DNA of 64,000 nucleotides. Source: Xanthomonas theicola. Lineage in GTDB: Bacteria; Pseudomonadota; Gammaproteobacteria; Xanthomonadales; Xanthomonadaceae. The first letter of the stretch is position 1. Every line of letters begins with the position of its first letter. Below, piece by piece: positions 27,849 through 37,527 of the stretch. The DNA is taken from contig NZ_CP049017.1 in the NCBI RefSeq assembly GCF_014236795.1, positions 4,680,642 to 4,744,641 of the forward strand. Direction: 5' to 3'. A program made the position numbers and the translations under genes. Under the pieces are notes generated by a model. The model saw only the letters and a program-made list of their open reading frames with translations, searched no databases and was not told the origin of the DNA.

Positions 27849-29438
27849 TCAGGCCGCTTCGGCGACCGCGTTGCCGACCGGCGCGCTGCTGCGGATCAGA
27901 TGGTCGAACGCGCTCAGCGCCGCCTTGGAGCCTTCGCCCATGGCGATGATGATCTGCTTGTACGGCACCGTGGTGGCATCGCCGGCGGCGAACACCCCGG
28001 GCAGCGAGGTCTGGCCGCGGTCGTCGACGACGATCTCGCCGCGCGGCGACAGCGCCACCGCGCCCTGCAGCCACTCGGTGTTGGGCAGCAGGCCGATCTG
28101 CACGAAGATGCCTTCCAGCGCCACGCGATGGACATCGCCGCCGACGCGGTCCTTGTAGACCAGGCCGGTGACCTTGTTGCCGTCGCCGATGACCTCGGTG
28201 CTCTGCGCGTTGACGACGACGTCCACGTTGCCCAGGCTGCGCAGCTTGCGCTGCAGGACTTCGTCGGCGCGCAGCTTGGCGTCGAACTCGACCAGGGTGA
28301 CGTGGCTGACGAGGCCGGCCAGGTCGATCGCCGCTTCCACGCCGGAGTTGCCGCCGCCGATCACCGCCACGCGCTTGCCCTTGAACAGCGGGCCGTCGCA
28401 GTGCGGGCAATAGGCCACGCCCTTGTTGCGGTACTGCTCTTCGCCGGGCACGTTCATCTGCCGCCAGCGCGCGCCGGTGGACAGGATCACGCTGCGGCTC
28501 TTCAGCGATGCGCCATTGGCCAGCTTGATCTCGACCAGGCCGTCGGCGCCGGCCGCGACCAGCTGTTCGGCGCGCTGCAGGTTCATGATGTCCACGTTGT
28601 ACTGGCGCACGTGCTGCTCCAGCGCCGCGGCCATCTTCGGGCCTTCGGTCTCCTGCACCGACACGAAGTTCTCGATCGCCATGGTGTCCAGCACCTGTCC
28701 GCCGAAACGCTCGGCCGCCACGCCGGTGCGGATGCCCTTGCGCGCCGCATAGATCGCCGCCGCCGCGCCGGCCGGTCCGCCGCCGATCACCAGCACGTCG
28801 AACGGCGCCTTGGCCGCGATGCTGGCCGCGTCGCGCTTGGCCGCGCCGGTGTCGAGCCTGGCCACGATCTGCTCCAGGCTCATGCGACCCTGGTCGAACA
28901 CCTCGCCGTTGAGGTACACGGTGGGCACCGACATGATCTGCCGCGCCTCGACCTCGTCCTGGAACAGCGCGCCGTCGATGGCCACGTGCTTGATGTTCGG
29001 GTTCAGCACCGCGGCCAGGTTCAGCGCCTGCACCACGTCCGGGCAGTTCTGGCACGACAGCGAGAAATAGGTTTCGAACACATACTCGCCGGGCAGGTTG
29101 CGCACCTGCTCGATGACCTCGGCGGTGGCCTTGGACGGATGCCCGCCGACCTGCAGCAGCGCCAGCACCAGCGAGGTGAACTCGTGGCCCAGCGGCAACC
29201 CGGCGAAGCGCAGGTGGATGTCCTGGCCGGGGCTGCCCAGCGCGAACGACGGGGTGCGCTCGCCGCTGTCGCGGTGCACGTCCAGGCGGATCTGGTCGGA
29301 CAGCAGCACCAAGTCGTCGAGCAGGTCGAGCATCTCGCGCGACTTGGCGCCGTCGTCCACCGACGCGGTGATGTGGATGGGCCGTACGACCCGCTCCAGG
29401 TAGGCCTTCAACTGGGTTTTCAGATCGGCATCCAACAT
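27849..29438 (-). CDS. ahpF: Alkyl hydroperoxide reductase subunit F
   Basis: AhpF is the NADH-dependent disulphide reductase that recycles AhpC. The 529-residue flavoprotein has an N-terminal thioredoxin-fold domain with the redox pair SCQNCPDV near residue 128. The FAD domain starts [20 protein letters not shown] near residue 212. The second redox pair YCPHCDGP lies near residue 345, an NAD-binding [15 protein letters not shown] near residue 365, and the C-terminal [16 protein letters not shown]. Length and order match E. coli AhpF (521). Confidence 0.97.
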   Translation of the reverse strand: MLDADLKTQLKAYLERVVRPIHITASVDDGAKSREMLDLLDDLVLLSDQIRLDVHRDSGERTPSFALGSPGQDIHLRFAGLPLGHEFTSLVLALLQVGGHPSKATAEVIEQVRNLPGEYVFETYFSLSCQNCPDVVQALNLAAVLNPNIKHVAIDGALFQDEVEARQIMSVPTVYLNGEVFDQGRMSLEQIVARLDTGAAKRDAASIAAKAPFDVLVIGGGPAGAAAAIYAARKGIRTGVAAERFGGQVLDTMAIENFVSVQETEGPKMAAALEQHVRQYNVDIMNLQRAEQLVAAGADGLVEIKLANGASLKSRSVILSTGARWRQMNVPGEEQYRNKGVAYCPHCDGPLFKGKRVAVIGGGNSGVEAAIDLAGLVSHVTLVEFDAKLRADEVLQRKLRSLGNVDVVVNAQSTEVIGDGNKVTGLVYKDRVGGDVHRVALEGIFVQIGLLPNTEWLQGAVALSPRGEIVVDDRGQTSLPGVFAAGDATTVPYKQIIIAMGEGSKAALSAFDHLIRSSAPVGNAVAEAA

Positions 29439-29515
29439 GGCGGACTCCTGACGATGGGCAAAGCGAAGGTGAGGCGTTTGCCGCAGGGGCAGATCACCGG
29501 AGGGAATGGGGAGGA

Positions 29516-29598
29516 GGGGTGAACCGCAGCCGGCGCTGCCGGTGGCTGGCTGGCGTGAGGCGGGCTGGCCGACCGCGACGCGGGCTGCGGTTCACCCC
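29516..29598. repeat. 15-bp perfect inverted repeat between ahpC and ahpF
   Basis: GGGGTGAACCGCAGC at 29516-29530 and GCTGCGGTTCACCCC at 29584-29598 are perfectly complementary, separated by 53 bases. Together with the small hairpin next to it on the ahpC side, this could lower ahpF expression relative to ahpC or stabilise the ahpC mRNA end. Confidence 0.7.
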
Positions 29599-29600
29599 CA

Positions 29601-29618
29601 CTCCGCCGAACGGCGGAG
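29601..29618 (-). terminator. Hairpin just downstream of ahpC
   Basis: CTCCGCC (29601-29607) pairs perfectly with GGCGGAG (29612-29618) around a 4-base loop, 19 bases past the ahpC stop on the transcribed strand. No run of T follows in the ahpC direction. It is therefore better seen as an attenuating or mRNA-stabilising stem than a classic intrinsic terminator. Confidence 0.45.
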
Positions 29619-29637
29619 ATGGGAGTGCGGGCGCGGC

Positions 29638-30201
29638 TTAGATCTTGCCGACCAGATCCAGCGACGGCTTCAGGGTCTTTTCGCCTTCCTTCCACTTGGC
29701 CGGGCACACTTCGCCCGGATGCGAGGCGACGAACTGCGCGGCCTTGAGCTTGCGCAGGGTCTCGGTCACGTCGCGGGCGATCGCGTTGTCGTGGATCTCC
29801 AGCGTCTTGACCACGCCTTCCGGGTTGATCACGAAGGTGCCGCGCAGGGCCAGGCCTTCCTCGTCGATGTGCACGCCGAACGCGCGGGTCAGCTGGTGGG
29901 TCGGATCGCCGACCAGCGGGAACTGCGCCTTGCCGACGGCCGGCGAGGTCTCGTGCCACACCTTGTGCGAGAAATGGGTGTCGGTGGTGACGATGTAGAC
30001 CTCGGCGCCGATCTTCTGGAACTCGGCGTAGTTGTCGGCGGCGTCTTCCACTTCGGTGGGGCAGTTGAAGGTGAAGGCGGCCGGCATGAAGATCAGCACC
30101 GACCACTTGCCCTTCAGGTCCGCGTCGGTGACCTCGATGAATTCGCCGCTCTTGTAAGCGTTGGCCTTGAACGGGGGGACTTGGGTGTTGATCAAAGACA
30201 T
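29638..30201 (-). CDS. ahpC: Alkyl hydroperoxide reductase subunit C (peroxiredoxin)
   Basis: AhpC is a typical 2-Cys peroxiredoxin that reduces hydrogen peroxide and organic peroxides. The 187-residue length equals the E. coli protein. The peroxidatic Cys is in PAAFTFNCPTEVEDAADNY near residue 47. The resolving Cys is in HPGEVCPAKWKEG near residue 166. The ribosome site GAGGAAA precedes the ATG. A good promoter with an OxyR site directly upstream indicates peroxide induction. ahpF follows 199 bases downstream. Confidence 0.98.
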   Translation of the reverse strand: MSLINTQVPPFKANAYKSGEFIEVTDADLKGKWSVLIFMPAAFTFNCPTEVEDAADNYAEFQKIGAEVYIVTTDTHFSHKVWHETSPAVGKAQFPLVGDPTHQLTRAFGVHIDEEGLALRGTFVINPEGVVKTLEIHDNAIARDVTETLRKLKAAQFVASHPGEVCPAKWKEGEKTLKPSLDLVGKI

Positions 30202-30252
30202 GGAGTTTCCTCAGTGGTTGCGAAGGGGGGGGCGGGGGATGCAACGCGGCGC

Positions 30253-30281
30253 ATCATAGGAAAGATCGATGGATATCTCAA
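30253..30281 (-). promoter_or_regulatory. Predicted sigma-70 promoter of ahpC
   Basis: On the minus strand, TTGAGA (complement of 30276-30281) and TATGAT (complement of 30253-30258) are separated by exactly 17 bases. This is close to the consensus -35/-10 arrangement. It lies about 50 bases upstream of the ahpC start codon and abuts the OxyR-like site on its upstream side. Confidence 0.75.
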
Positions 30282-30318
30282 ATCGATTGATGGAATTGAA
30301 TGGATAGTTTTATTCTAT
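30282..30318 (-). promoter_or_regulatory. Predicted OxyR binding site upstream of ahpC
   Basis: The OxyR tetra-nucleotide pattern ATAG-N7-CTAT-N7-ATAG-N7-CTAT is matched as ATCG-N7-GAAT-N7-ATAG-N7-CTAT at 30282-30318. The last two elements (30304-30307 and 30315-30318) are perfect. The site ends exactly at the -35 hexamer of the ahpC promoter. That is the position expected for direct contact with RNA polymerase by oxidised OxyR. Confidence 0.75.
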
Positions 30319-30419
30319 CGCTAACCAAGTCTGGGTCTTTGCTGCGCTGTGCGGGAAACGAGGGCTGGCGCGGTTCTACCACGTTGGCTTTTCCGGACCG
30401 CTGCGGCATCGTGACGCCG

Positions 30420-31250
30420 ATGAACGCCTCCACCCCCGAGTCCCTGCTGCGTGCGGCCTGCGCGCAGATCGATCACGCCGACGCCGAGGCCTTGCTGATC
30501 CACGCCCTGCAGCGCGACCGCGCCTGGTTGTTCGCACACGCCCGCGACCCGCTGCCGGCGCCGGCCACGCAGCGCTTCGGCGAGTTGCTGGCGCGGCGCG
30601 CGCAGGGCGAGCCGGTGGCCTACCTGACCGGCCGCCGCGGTTTCTGGACCCTGGACCTGGCGGTCGGCCCGGCCACGCTGATCCCACGCGCGGACACCGA
30701 ACGGCTGGTCGAGCTGGCGCTGGAACGGGTGGACGCGGCGCCGGGCCGGCGCATCGCCGACCTGGGCACCGGCAGCGGCGCGATCGCGTTGGCGCTGGCC
30801 AGCGAGCGGCCGCAGACGCAGGTGCTGGCCACCGACCTGAGCGAGGCGGCGCTGGCGCTGGCGCAGGCCAATGCGCGCACGCTCGGCCTGGACAACGTCG
30901 CCTTCGCCCATGGCCGCTGGCTGGCGCCGCTGGCCGGGCAGCGCTTCGACCTGATCGCCAGCAACCCGCCCTACATCGCCGCCGGCGACCCGCACCTGGC
31001 GCAGGGCGACCTGCGCTACGAACCGGCCGGCGCGCTGGCCTCCGGTGCCGACGGGCTGGACGACCTCCGCCTGATCGCCGCCGCCGCGCCGGCGCACCTG
31101 CTGGCGGGTGGCTGGCTGTTGCTGGAGCATGGCTGGGACCAGGGCGCGGCCGTGCGTGCGTTGATGCGGCAGGCCGGCCTGACGCAGGTTGACACCGCCC
31201 AGGACCTGGAGGGACGCGACCGCGTGACGCTGGGGCAGCGGCTGCAGTAG
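30420..31250 (+). CDS. prmC: Release factor glutamine methyltransferase PrmC
   Basis: PrmC (HemK) methylates the GGQ glutamine of peptide release factors. The ATG at 30420 gives 276 residues. The SAM-binding motif is [19 protein letters not shown] near residue 113. The catalytic NPPY appears in [19 protein letters not shown] near residue 178. The N-terminal helical domain with [14 protein letters not shown] (substrate binding) is present. It is divergent from ahpC and shares the intergenic region that holds the OxyR site. Confidence 0.95.
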   Translation: MNASTPESLLRAACAQIDHADAEALLIHALQRDRAWLFAHARDPLPAPATQRFGELLARRAQGEPVAYLTGRRGFWTLDLAVGPATLIPRADTERLVELALERVDAAPGRRIADLGTGSGAIALALASERPQTQVLATDLSEAALALAQANARTLGLDNVAFAHGRWLAPLAGQRFDLIASNPPYIAAGDPHLAQGDLRYEPAGALASGADGLDDLRLIAAAAPAHLLAGGWLLLEHGWDQGAAVRALMRQAGLTQVDTAQDLEGRDRVTLGQRLQ

Positions 31251-31582
31251 GTTACCCTTTGATCCGAGTAAGCAGTGCCTGTGGCATGCCCGGCTCCCGC
31301 CTGGCGTGCCTTGTCCAGGCAACTCCCGAAACGATTCGGCTGTGCTGTTTCGACGCTTGCGGTTCGAACATCGTGTGCGGTGCGCTGCTGTCTGGTGGAT
31401 GTCCGGATTCGTAGACAAGTGGGCGCTGTCATCGCACTGTCGTTGATTTCCCCGCCCGGCGTGGGGCATCTAGGTTTTCGTCCGCCGCAGGGCGCGCGCG
31501 GCACCGGGGAAGCAGCAGTCCAACGCACGGCGGCACGGGTGCAGCTGACGCACCACCCCTGCCCACAGATGGGGATCTGGCA
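31251..31582. other. Intergenic leader of the RHS gene
   Basis: These 332 bases mark the left edge of the accessory island. No gene is supported. Composition drops slightly in GC between about 31310 and 31460. GGGGATCTGG just before 31583 can serve as the ribosome site of the RHS gene. I saw no tRNA or clear attachment site. Confidence 0.5.
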
Positions 31583-33403
31583 ATGCGACGCGTTCTGTCC
31601 TGGCGGCGTGCCGCCGCGGTGCTCGTGGTGTGGGCGCTGTTCGGTCCGGCCCACGCCGAGACCTACTGGCTGGACTCGCGGTTCGACCAGCGCCAGCCGC
31701 ATTACCCGAGCGGCGAGCAGGCCTGCGTCACCGGCGAGTTGCAGCGCCGCCTGGACGGCTACCGCGCCGGTAGCGCGCTGCCGCACCGCTACACGGCGGT
31801 CGCCATCGGCGCGGACAACGGCCTCGGCGAACGGGTGTGTCGCGGCACGCTGCAGCGCCGGCAGTTCAACCGTTGGCTGCCAGTGGAGATAGTGGACACG
31901 CCGGTGTACGGCCCGTTCGGCACGGTGCCGCCGTGCCCGCTGGGTGGCTGGCCGACCCGCAGACCGGGCAATGCGGAGTGCCCAAGTGCGACAGCGACTG
32001 CCCGGCCGACGGCGGCAACCGGTCCAACCCGATCGCCAGCGCCACCGGCAACAAGCGCCAGCGCGCAACGGACTACCGCGGCGGCGGCGTCTTCCCGCTG
32101 GAACTGGTGCGCACCTACAACAGCCACCGCGTGGCCGACAGCCGCGCGCTGCCGCTGGGGGTGGGCTGGACCCACAACTACGCGGCGCGGCTGGAACCGG
32201 TGCTGGATGCCAGCGGCACGCTCGTGGGCCTGCGCGCCTACCGCCCCAACGGCGCGATCCAGACCTTCGCCCTGGTCGACGGGGCGTGGGTGGGCGATGC
32301 CGACGTGCCGGAACGGCTGAGCGCCACCTTGTCCGAGGGCCAACTGGCCATCGCCCGCTACCGGCGCGCCGATGACAGCGTCGAGGTCTACGACCAATTC
32401 GGCCGGCTGCTGTCGATCACCAGCCGCGAGGGCTTTGTGCAGACCCTGTCCTATGCCGCCGGCGCGGGGATGTCGCCGGACGTGCAGCAGGTGAGCGACC
32501 CGCAGGGCCGCACCCTGCGCTTCACCTACACCGACGGACGCCTGACCGGCCTGACCGACAGCGCCGGCATGACCCTCAGCTATGCCTACCAGGACGACGA
32601 CCTGATCGGCGTGACCTACCCGGACGGCGCGGGCAGCGCCACGCGCCGCTACCACTACAACGAAGCCGGACAGACCGGCGGGGTGTCGCAGCCGCACCTG
32701 CTGACCGGCATCACCGATGAGCGCGGCGCCCGTTATGCCAGCTGGGGCTACGACGGCAACCGGCGCGGCGTGCTCAGCGTGCACGGCGACTACGCAACCG
32801 GCACTGCCGACCGGGTGACGCTGCAGTTCGACGCCGACGGCGGCAGCACCATCACCGACAGCCTGGGCCAGGTGCGCCGCTACGGCTTCATGGCCAGCCA
32901 CCGGGTGGCGCGGCTGAGCGCCCTGGACGCCCCGTGCGACGGCTGCGCCAACACCGCCGCCGCGCGCAGCTACGACGGCAACGGGTATCCGGCCAGCAGG
33001 ACCGATTTCGAAGGCAACCTCACCCAATACACCTACGACGCGCGCGGCCTGCAGACCCAGCGCATCGAGGCCGCCGGCAGCGGCGGCGCCCGGCGCACCG
33101 TGCAGACCGACTGGCACGCCAGCTTCCGGCAGCCGACCGAGTCCCGCACCCTGGATGCGGCCAATGCCCTGATCGCCCGCACCACCTTCACCTACAACGC
33201 GCGCGGCCAGGTGCTGACCCAGACCCGCGTCGATCCCGCCACCGGCACCACGCGCACCGCCACCACCGCCTACTGCGAGCAGGCCGACCTGGACGCCGGC
33301 CGCTGCCCGCTGCTGGGCCTGGTCACCGCAATCGACGGCCCGCGCAGCGACCTCGACGACCTGACCACCTTCACCTACTACCCCAGCGACGCCGCCAGCT
33401 GCG

Positions 33404-33426
33404 CCCCCCCCCCCCCCCCCCCCCCC
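33404..33426 (+). repeat. 23-base C homopolymer inside the RHS coding region
   Basis: An uninterrupted run of 23 C lies within the RHS frame, coding Ala-Pro7-Ala between the YYPSDAASC and TCPHRKGDLW segments. As assembled it keeps the frame. A change of one or two bases would shift it, truncating the protein before the toxin tip. Tracts of this length are prone to slippage and to sequencing error. Confidence 0.95.
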
Positions 33427-34804
33427 GCCACCTGCCCGCACCGCAAGGGCGACCTGTGGAACGTCCGCAACGCCCAGGGCCAAGTGACCGAGGTCCTGGC
33501 CTACGACGGCGCCGGCCGCGTCCTGTCGGTGAAGGACCCCAACGGCACCATCACCGACGCCACCTACCACCCGCGCGGCTGGCTCGCCTCCAGCACCGTG
33601 CGCGGCGCCGACGCTGGCAGCGACCGCACTACCCGCCTCGCCTACTGGCTGACCGGGCAGATCAAACAGGTGACCCAGCCGGACGGCGCGTTCACCGCCT
33701 TCACCTACGACGCGGCGCACCGCCTGACCGAGATCGCCGACAACGCCGGCAACACGCTGCACTACACGCTGGACAACGCCGGCAACCGGGTCAAGGAAGA
33801 CATCAAGGACGCATCGGGCACGCTCAAGCGCACGCTGTCGCGGGTCTACAACCAGCTCGGCCAACTGGCCACGCAGGCCACCGCCAAGGGCGATCCGACC
33901 GACTTCGGCTACGACGCCAACGGCAACACCACCGCCGTCACCGACGCGCTTGGGCACAAGACCCAGAACGACTACGACCCGCTCAACCGCCTGGCGCGCA
34001 CGCTCCAAGACGTGGGCGGCATCGCGGCCGAGACCAAGTTCGGCTACGACGCGCTGGACAACCTGACCCAGGTCACCGACCCGAAGGGCCTGGACACCAC
34101 CTACGCCTACAATGGCCTGGGCGACCTGACCAAGCTGACCAGCCCGGACACCGGCGTCGCCACGTACACCTACGACAGCGCCGGCAACCGCGCCAGCCAG
34201 ACCGACGCGCGCAACGTCAAGACCACCTACCGCTACGACGCCCTGAACCGGCTGACCCAAGTGACCTATCCAACCAGCCGCCTCGACGTCGCCTACACCT
34301 ACGACGTGAGCCAGAGCACCTGTGCCCGCGGCGAGACCGACGCCATCGGCCGCCTGACCCGGATGCAGGACGCCAGCGGCCGCACCGACTACTGCTACGA
34401 CCGCTTCGGCGAGCTGGTGCGCAAGGTCCAGACCACCGGCGACAAGACCTACGTGCTGCGCTACGCCTACACCAAGGCCGGGCAGCTGAGCCGGCTGACC
34501 TATCCGGATGGCGCCGTGGTGGACTACGTGCGCAACGCCCAGGGCCAGGCCACGGAAGTGGGCGTCACCCCGGCTGGCGGCAGCCGGCAGGTGCTGCTGG
34601 GCAATGCGACCTACTACCCGTTCGGCCCGGTGGCGGGCTGTTCCTACGGCAACGGCCGCCCGATGCAACGCGTGCTGGACCAGGACTACCGCCCGCTGGC
34701 GGTCAGCGACACCCGCCGCGACGGCTTGAATACCGGCTTCGCCTTCGACCCGGCCGGCAACCTCAGCGCCCTGACCGCTGCGGGCAACACCGCCCCCATC
34801 ATCA

Positions 34805-35610
34805 GCCTGGACCACGACGGCCTGGGCCGGCTGACCGCGTTCAAGGACGGCCCGACCGGCACCGTGATCGACGGCTACAGCTACGACGCCACCGGCAACC
34901 GGCTCAGCGCCCGGGTCAACACGACGACGCAGAGCTACCGCTACCCGGCCGACAGCCACCGCCTGGGCGCGGTGGCCGGCACCGCCCGCAGCTACGACGC
35001 CAGCGGCAACACCACCGCCATCGGCGGCGCAGCCCGGCAATACGCCTACGACGACACCGGCAGGATGCGCCAGGTCACCCGTGGCGGCGCAGTGGTCATG
35101 ACCTACCGCTACAACGGCCGCGGCGAACAGGTGCAGCGCAGCGGCGCAGCCACCACCACCACCGTGTACGACGAGGCCGGCCACTGGCTGGGCGACTACG
35201 ACGGCAACGGCGCACCCGTGCAACAAGCGATCTGGCTGGACGACCTGCCGGTAGGCGTACTGGCCAAGAACAGCCTGCGCTACGTGCAGCCGGACCACCT
35301 GGGCACCCCGCGCGCGGTGATCGACCCGGTGCGCGACGTGGCGATCTGGCGTTGGGACCTGAAGGGCGAAGCCTTCGGCAACACCTCGCCCGACCAGGAC
35401 CCGGACAAGGACGGCACCGCGTTCGTGTTCGACATGCGCTTCCCGGGGCAGCGCTACGATGCGGCCAGTGGGCTGAACTACAACTACTTCCGCGATTACG
35501 AGCCAGACGGTGGGCGCTATATCCAGCCTGATCCAATCGGTTTCGCAGGCGGAATTTCAATGTTTTCCTATGTTGAATCTTCACCTTTCAGCCGCGTTGA
35601 TCCACTGGGA
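34805..35610 (+). repeat. RHS core-tail direct repeat, copy 1 (copy 2 at 36498-37320)
   Basis: From CTGGACCACGAC onward, the end of the RHS core (LDHDGLGRLTAFKDGPTGTV through DPLGL) is repeated downstream at about 36498-37320. The order and most of the sequence are the same. The first stretches are nearly identical and later ones diverge. The repeats are in direct orientation about 1.7 kb apart and each leads into a different toxin tip. Confidence 0.88.
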
Positions 35611-36112
35611 CTGAAGAAGTGGGATTTCGATGGTCCGGGAGATACTTCTGTCTGTCAGTACTATCAGGCGTTAGCCGATCAGAGTGGTTCTTGTTACTAC
35701 AGGCAGGCTGCAAATTCTTGTAGAGGCAAAAATACAGTTATCAACGATGCCATTAGACTGGGAATGATGCACGCGTGGCTAACAAGCCGCACTTTCGATT
35801 CGGAAAGTGTAATATTGAATAAGATAAGAAATGGCCTTGTTCGTGAAGATAGACGCTATTCGGTTCGCGATGAGCAAGGACGCGTCGTGCGAGAGCCATA
35901 CGGAAGCATGATTGATGAATATCATCGCAAAGTTTTCAATGAGGCTGGGATAAGTCCCTTGTTTTATGGAGGATCTTTGTGGCCGCGAGGCGTTTACCCG
36001 AATTATGTTCCGCAGGTCGGCGATGGTTCTGAGAGCTTAATCCAGTCATACTTGGGTCAATCCCCAGTGGGCGCATCGCGCGATAACGAATGCAGCTGTG
36101 GCTGGTGATCAA

Positions 36113-36487
36113 ATGAAAATTGCAAAATGGATTGTAATTTTATTATCATTCGGCGTCGCTCTAGGGCTCGCCTATACCACTATTGGCGCCAATCAGCACC
36201 TGATTGATAGTGGGGTAGGGGTTTCGTGGTATGTGCGTTATGTGATTTTTCTCCCTGGCGCCACTCTGTGCGCATACCTATTGGCTTCCTTGGTGGCGGC
36301 AAGTAGATGGTCACATTTTGTTGTCGCGGTGTTTCTTTTGCTTCCTGCTCTGATAATGTTGCATTTTGTTGTCTCGGTCATGAATGCTCATACTGGCAAT
36401 GTATATTGGGGGTGGCAAATATTGGAAATTGCGCTGACTTATTTCGCATGGACACGGACAGGGAAATGTTGGTCCAAGTCGGCTTGA
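36113..36487 (+). CDS. Probable immunity protein, four-helix membrane protein
   Basis: This 124-residue, AT-rich gene starts 4 bases after the RHS stop (ATG at 36113). It encodes four hydrophobic helices (IVILLSFGVALGLAY, VIFLPGATLCAYLLASLV, VVAVFLLLPALIMLHFVV, GWQILEIALTYFAW) with little else. Its position directly after a variable toxin tip is the standard place for the cognate immunity gene of a polymorphic toxin. A membrane immunity protein suggests the toxin acts at the membrane or in the periplasm. No named family was recognised. Confidence 0.72.
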   Translation: MKIAKWIVILLSFGVALGLAYTTIGANQHLIDSGVGVSWYVRYVIFLPGATLCAYLLASLVAASRWSHFVVAVFLLLPALIMLHFVVSVMNAHTGNVYWGWQILEIALTYFAWTRTGKCWSKSA

Positions 36488-37527
36488 TATCTAAGGTCAA
36501 CCTGGACCACGACGCCCTGGGCCGGCTGACCGCGTTCAAGGACGGCCCGACCGGCACCGTGATCGACGGCTACAGCTACGACGCCACCGGCAACCGGCTC
36601 AGTGCCCGGGACAACACGACGACGCTGAGCTACACCTATCCGACCACCAGCCACCGCCTGGGCGCGGTGGCTGGCACGGCGCGCACCTACGATGCGACGG
36701 GCAACACCCTCTCCATCGGCGGCACGGCGCGGGAGTTCGCCTACGACGCCACGGGCCCGATGAGCCGAGTCACCCGTGCCGGTGCAGTGGTCATGACCTA
36801 CCGCTACAACGGCCGTGGCGAACAGGTGCAGCGCAGCGGCGCGGCCACCACCACCACCACCGTCTACGACGAAGCCGGCCACTTGCTGGGCGACTACGAC
36901 CCAAACGGCGCACCGATACAGCAAGCGATCTGGCTGGACGATGTGCCGGTGGGCGTGCTAGCCAAGACCTGCCTGCAACTACGTCCAGCCCGACCACTTG
37001 GGCACCCCGCGCGCAGTGATCGACCCGGCCCGCGACGTGGCGATCTGGACCTGGGACCTGAAAGGCGAAGCCTTCGGTACCACCCCGCCGGACCAGGACC
37101 AGGACCAGGACCAGGACGGCACCGCCTTCGTGTTCGACATGCGGTTCCCTGGGTAGCGCTACGATGCGGCGAGCGGGCTCAACCAGAACTACTTCCGGGA
37201 CTATGAGGCTGCTGCCGGGCGGTATGGGCAGAGTGACCCGATTGGGTTGGCGGGTGGATTGTCCACCTATGCCTATGTTGGCGGGGATCCCAACAGCTTC
37301 GTTGATCCGCTTGGGCTACAAGTCGTCACCACTGTTGATGCCTGCATAGCTCGTTATGGTCCTGCAAAATGCGGTGTTGCACCCAACCCGGTTGGCCCCA
37401 AGGTGGCGCCCAAGGCGCTTGGCACAGGGGCCGCCGCCTGGCTATGGTGCAAGTTTGCGGGGTGCGAACTTCCCAATGCCCATCAATCGGAAGAAGCGAC
37501 ATCGGATGAGTGCCCCGCCGCACCTAA

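Larger units (their letters stand above)
31583..36108 (+). pseudogene. RHS-repeat polymorphic toxin (frameshift near N-terminus)
   Basis: This is a large RHS/YD-repeat protein gene of about 1509 codons if one lesion is corrected. It has a Sec signal peptide (AAAVLVVWALFGPAHAE) and a short Cys-containing N-terminal region. A DUF6531-like start follows (PIASATGNKRQRATDYRGGG, LGVGWTHNY). Many YD repeats come next (YDANGN, YDALNRL, YDSAGNR), and then the core motif DPIGFAGG...SRVDPLGLK at about 35527-35613. Past that, about 165 codons of lower-GC sequence form a variable C-terminal toxin domain that I do not recognise. One G appears to be missing after 31939: the frame switches between GTVPPCP and AGWLADPQTGQCGVPKCDSD. 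Downstream, the frame is open to 36108 and could still be translated from an internal start. Confidence 0.82.

Noticed and set aside
33404..33426. Poly-C tract as simple assembly padding
   Set aside because: It keeps the RHS frame exactly (Ala-Pro7-Ala) and is flanked by normal RHS sequence. I therefore kept it as real sequence, while noting that its length needs checking.
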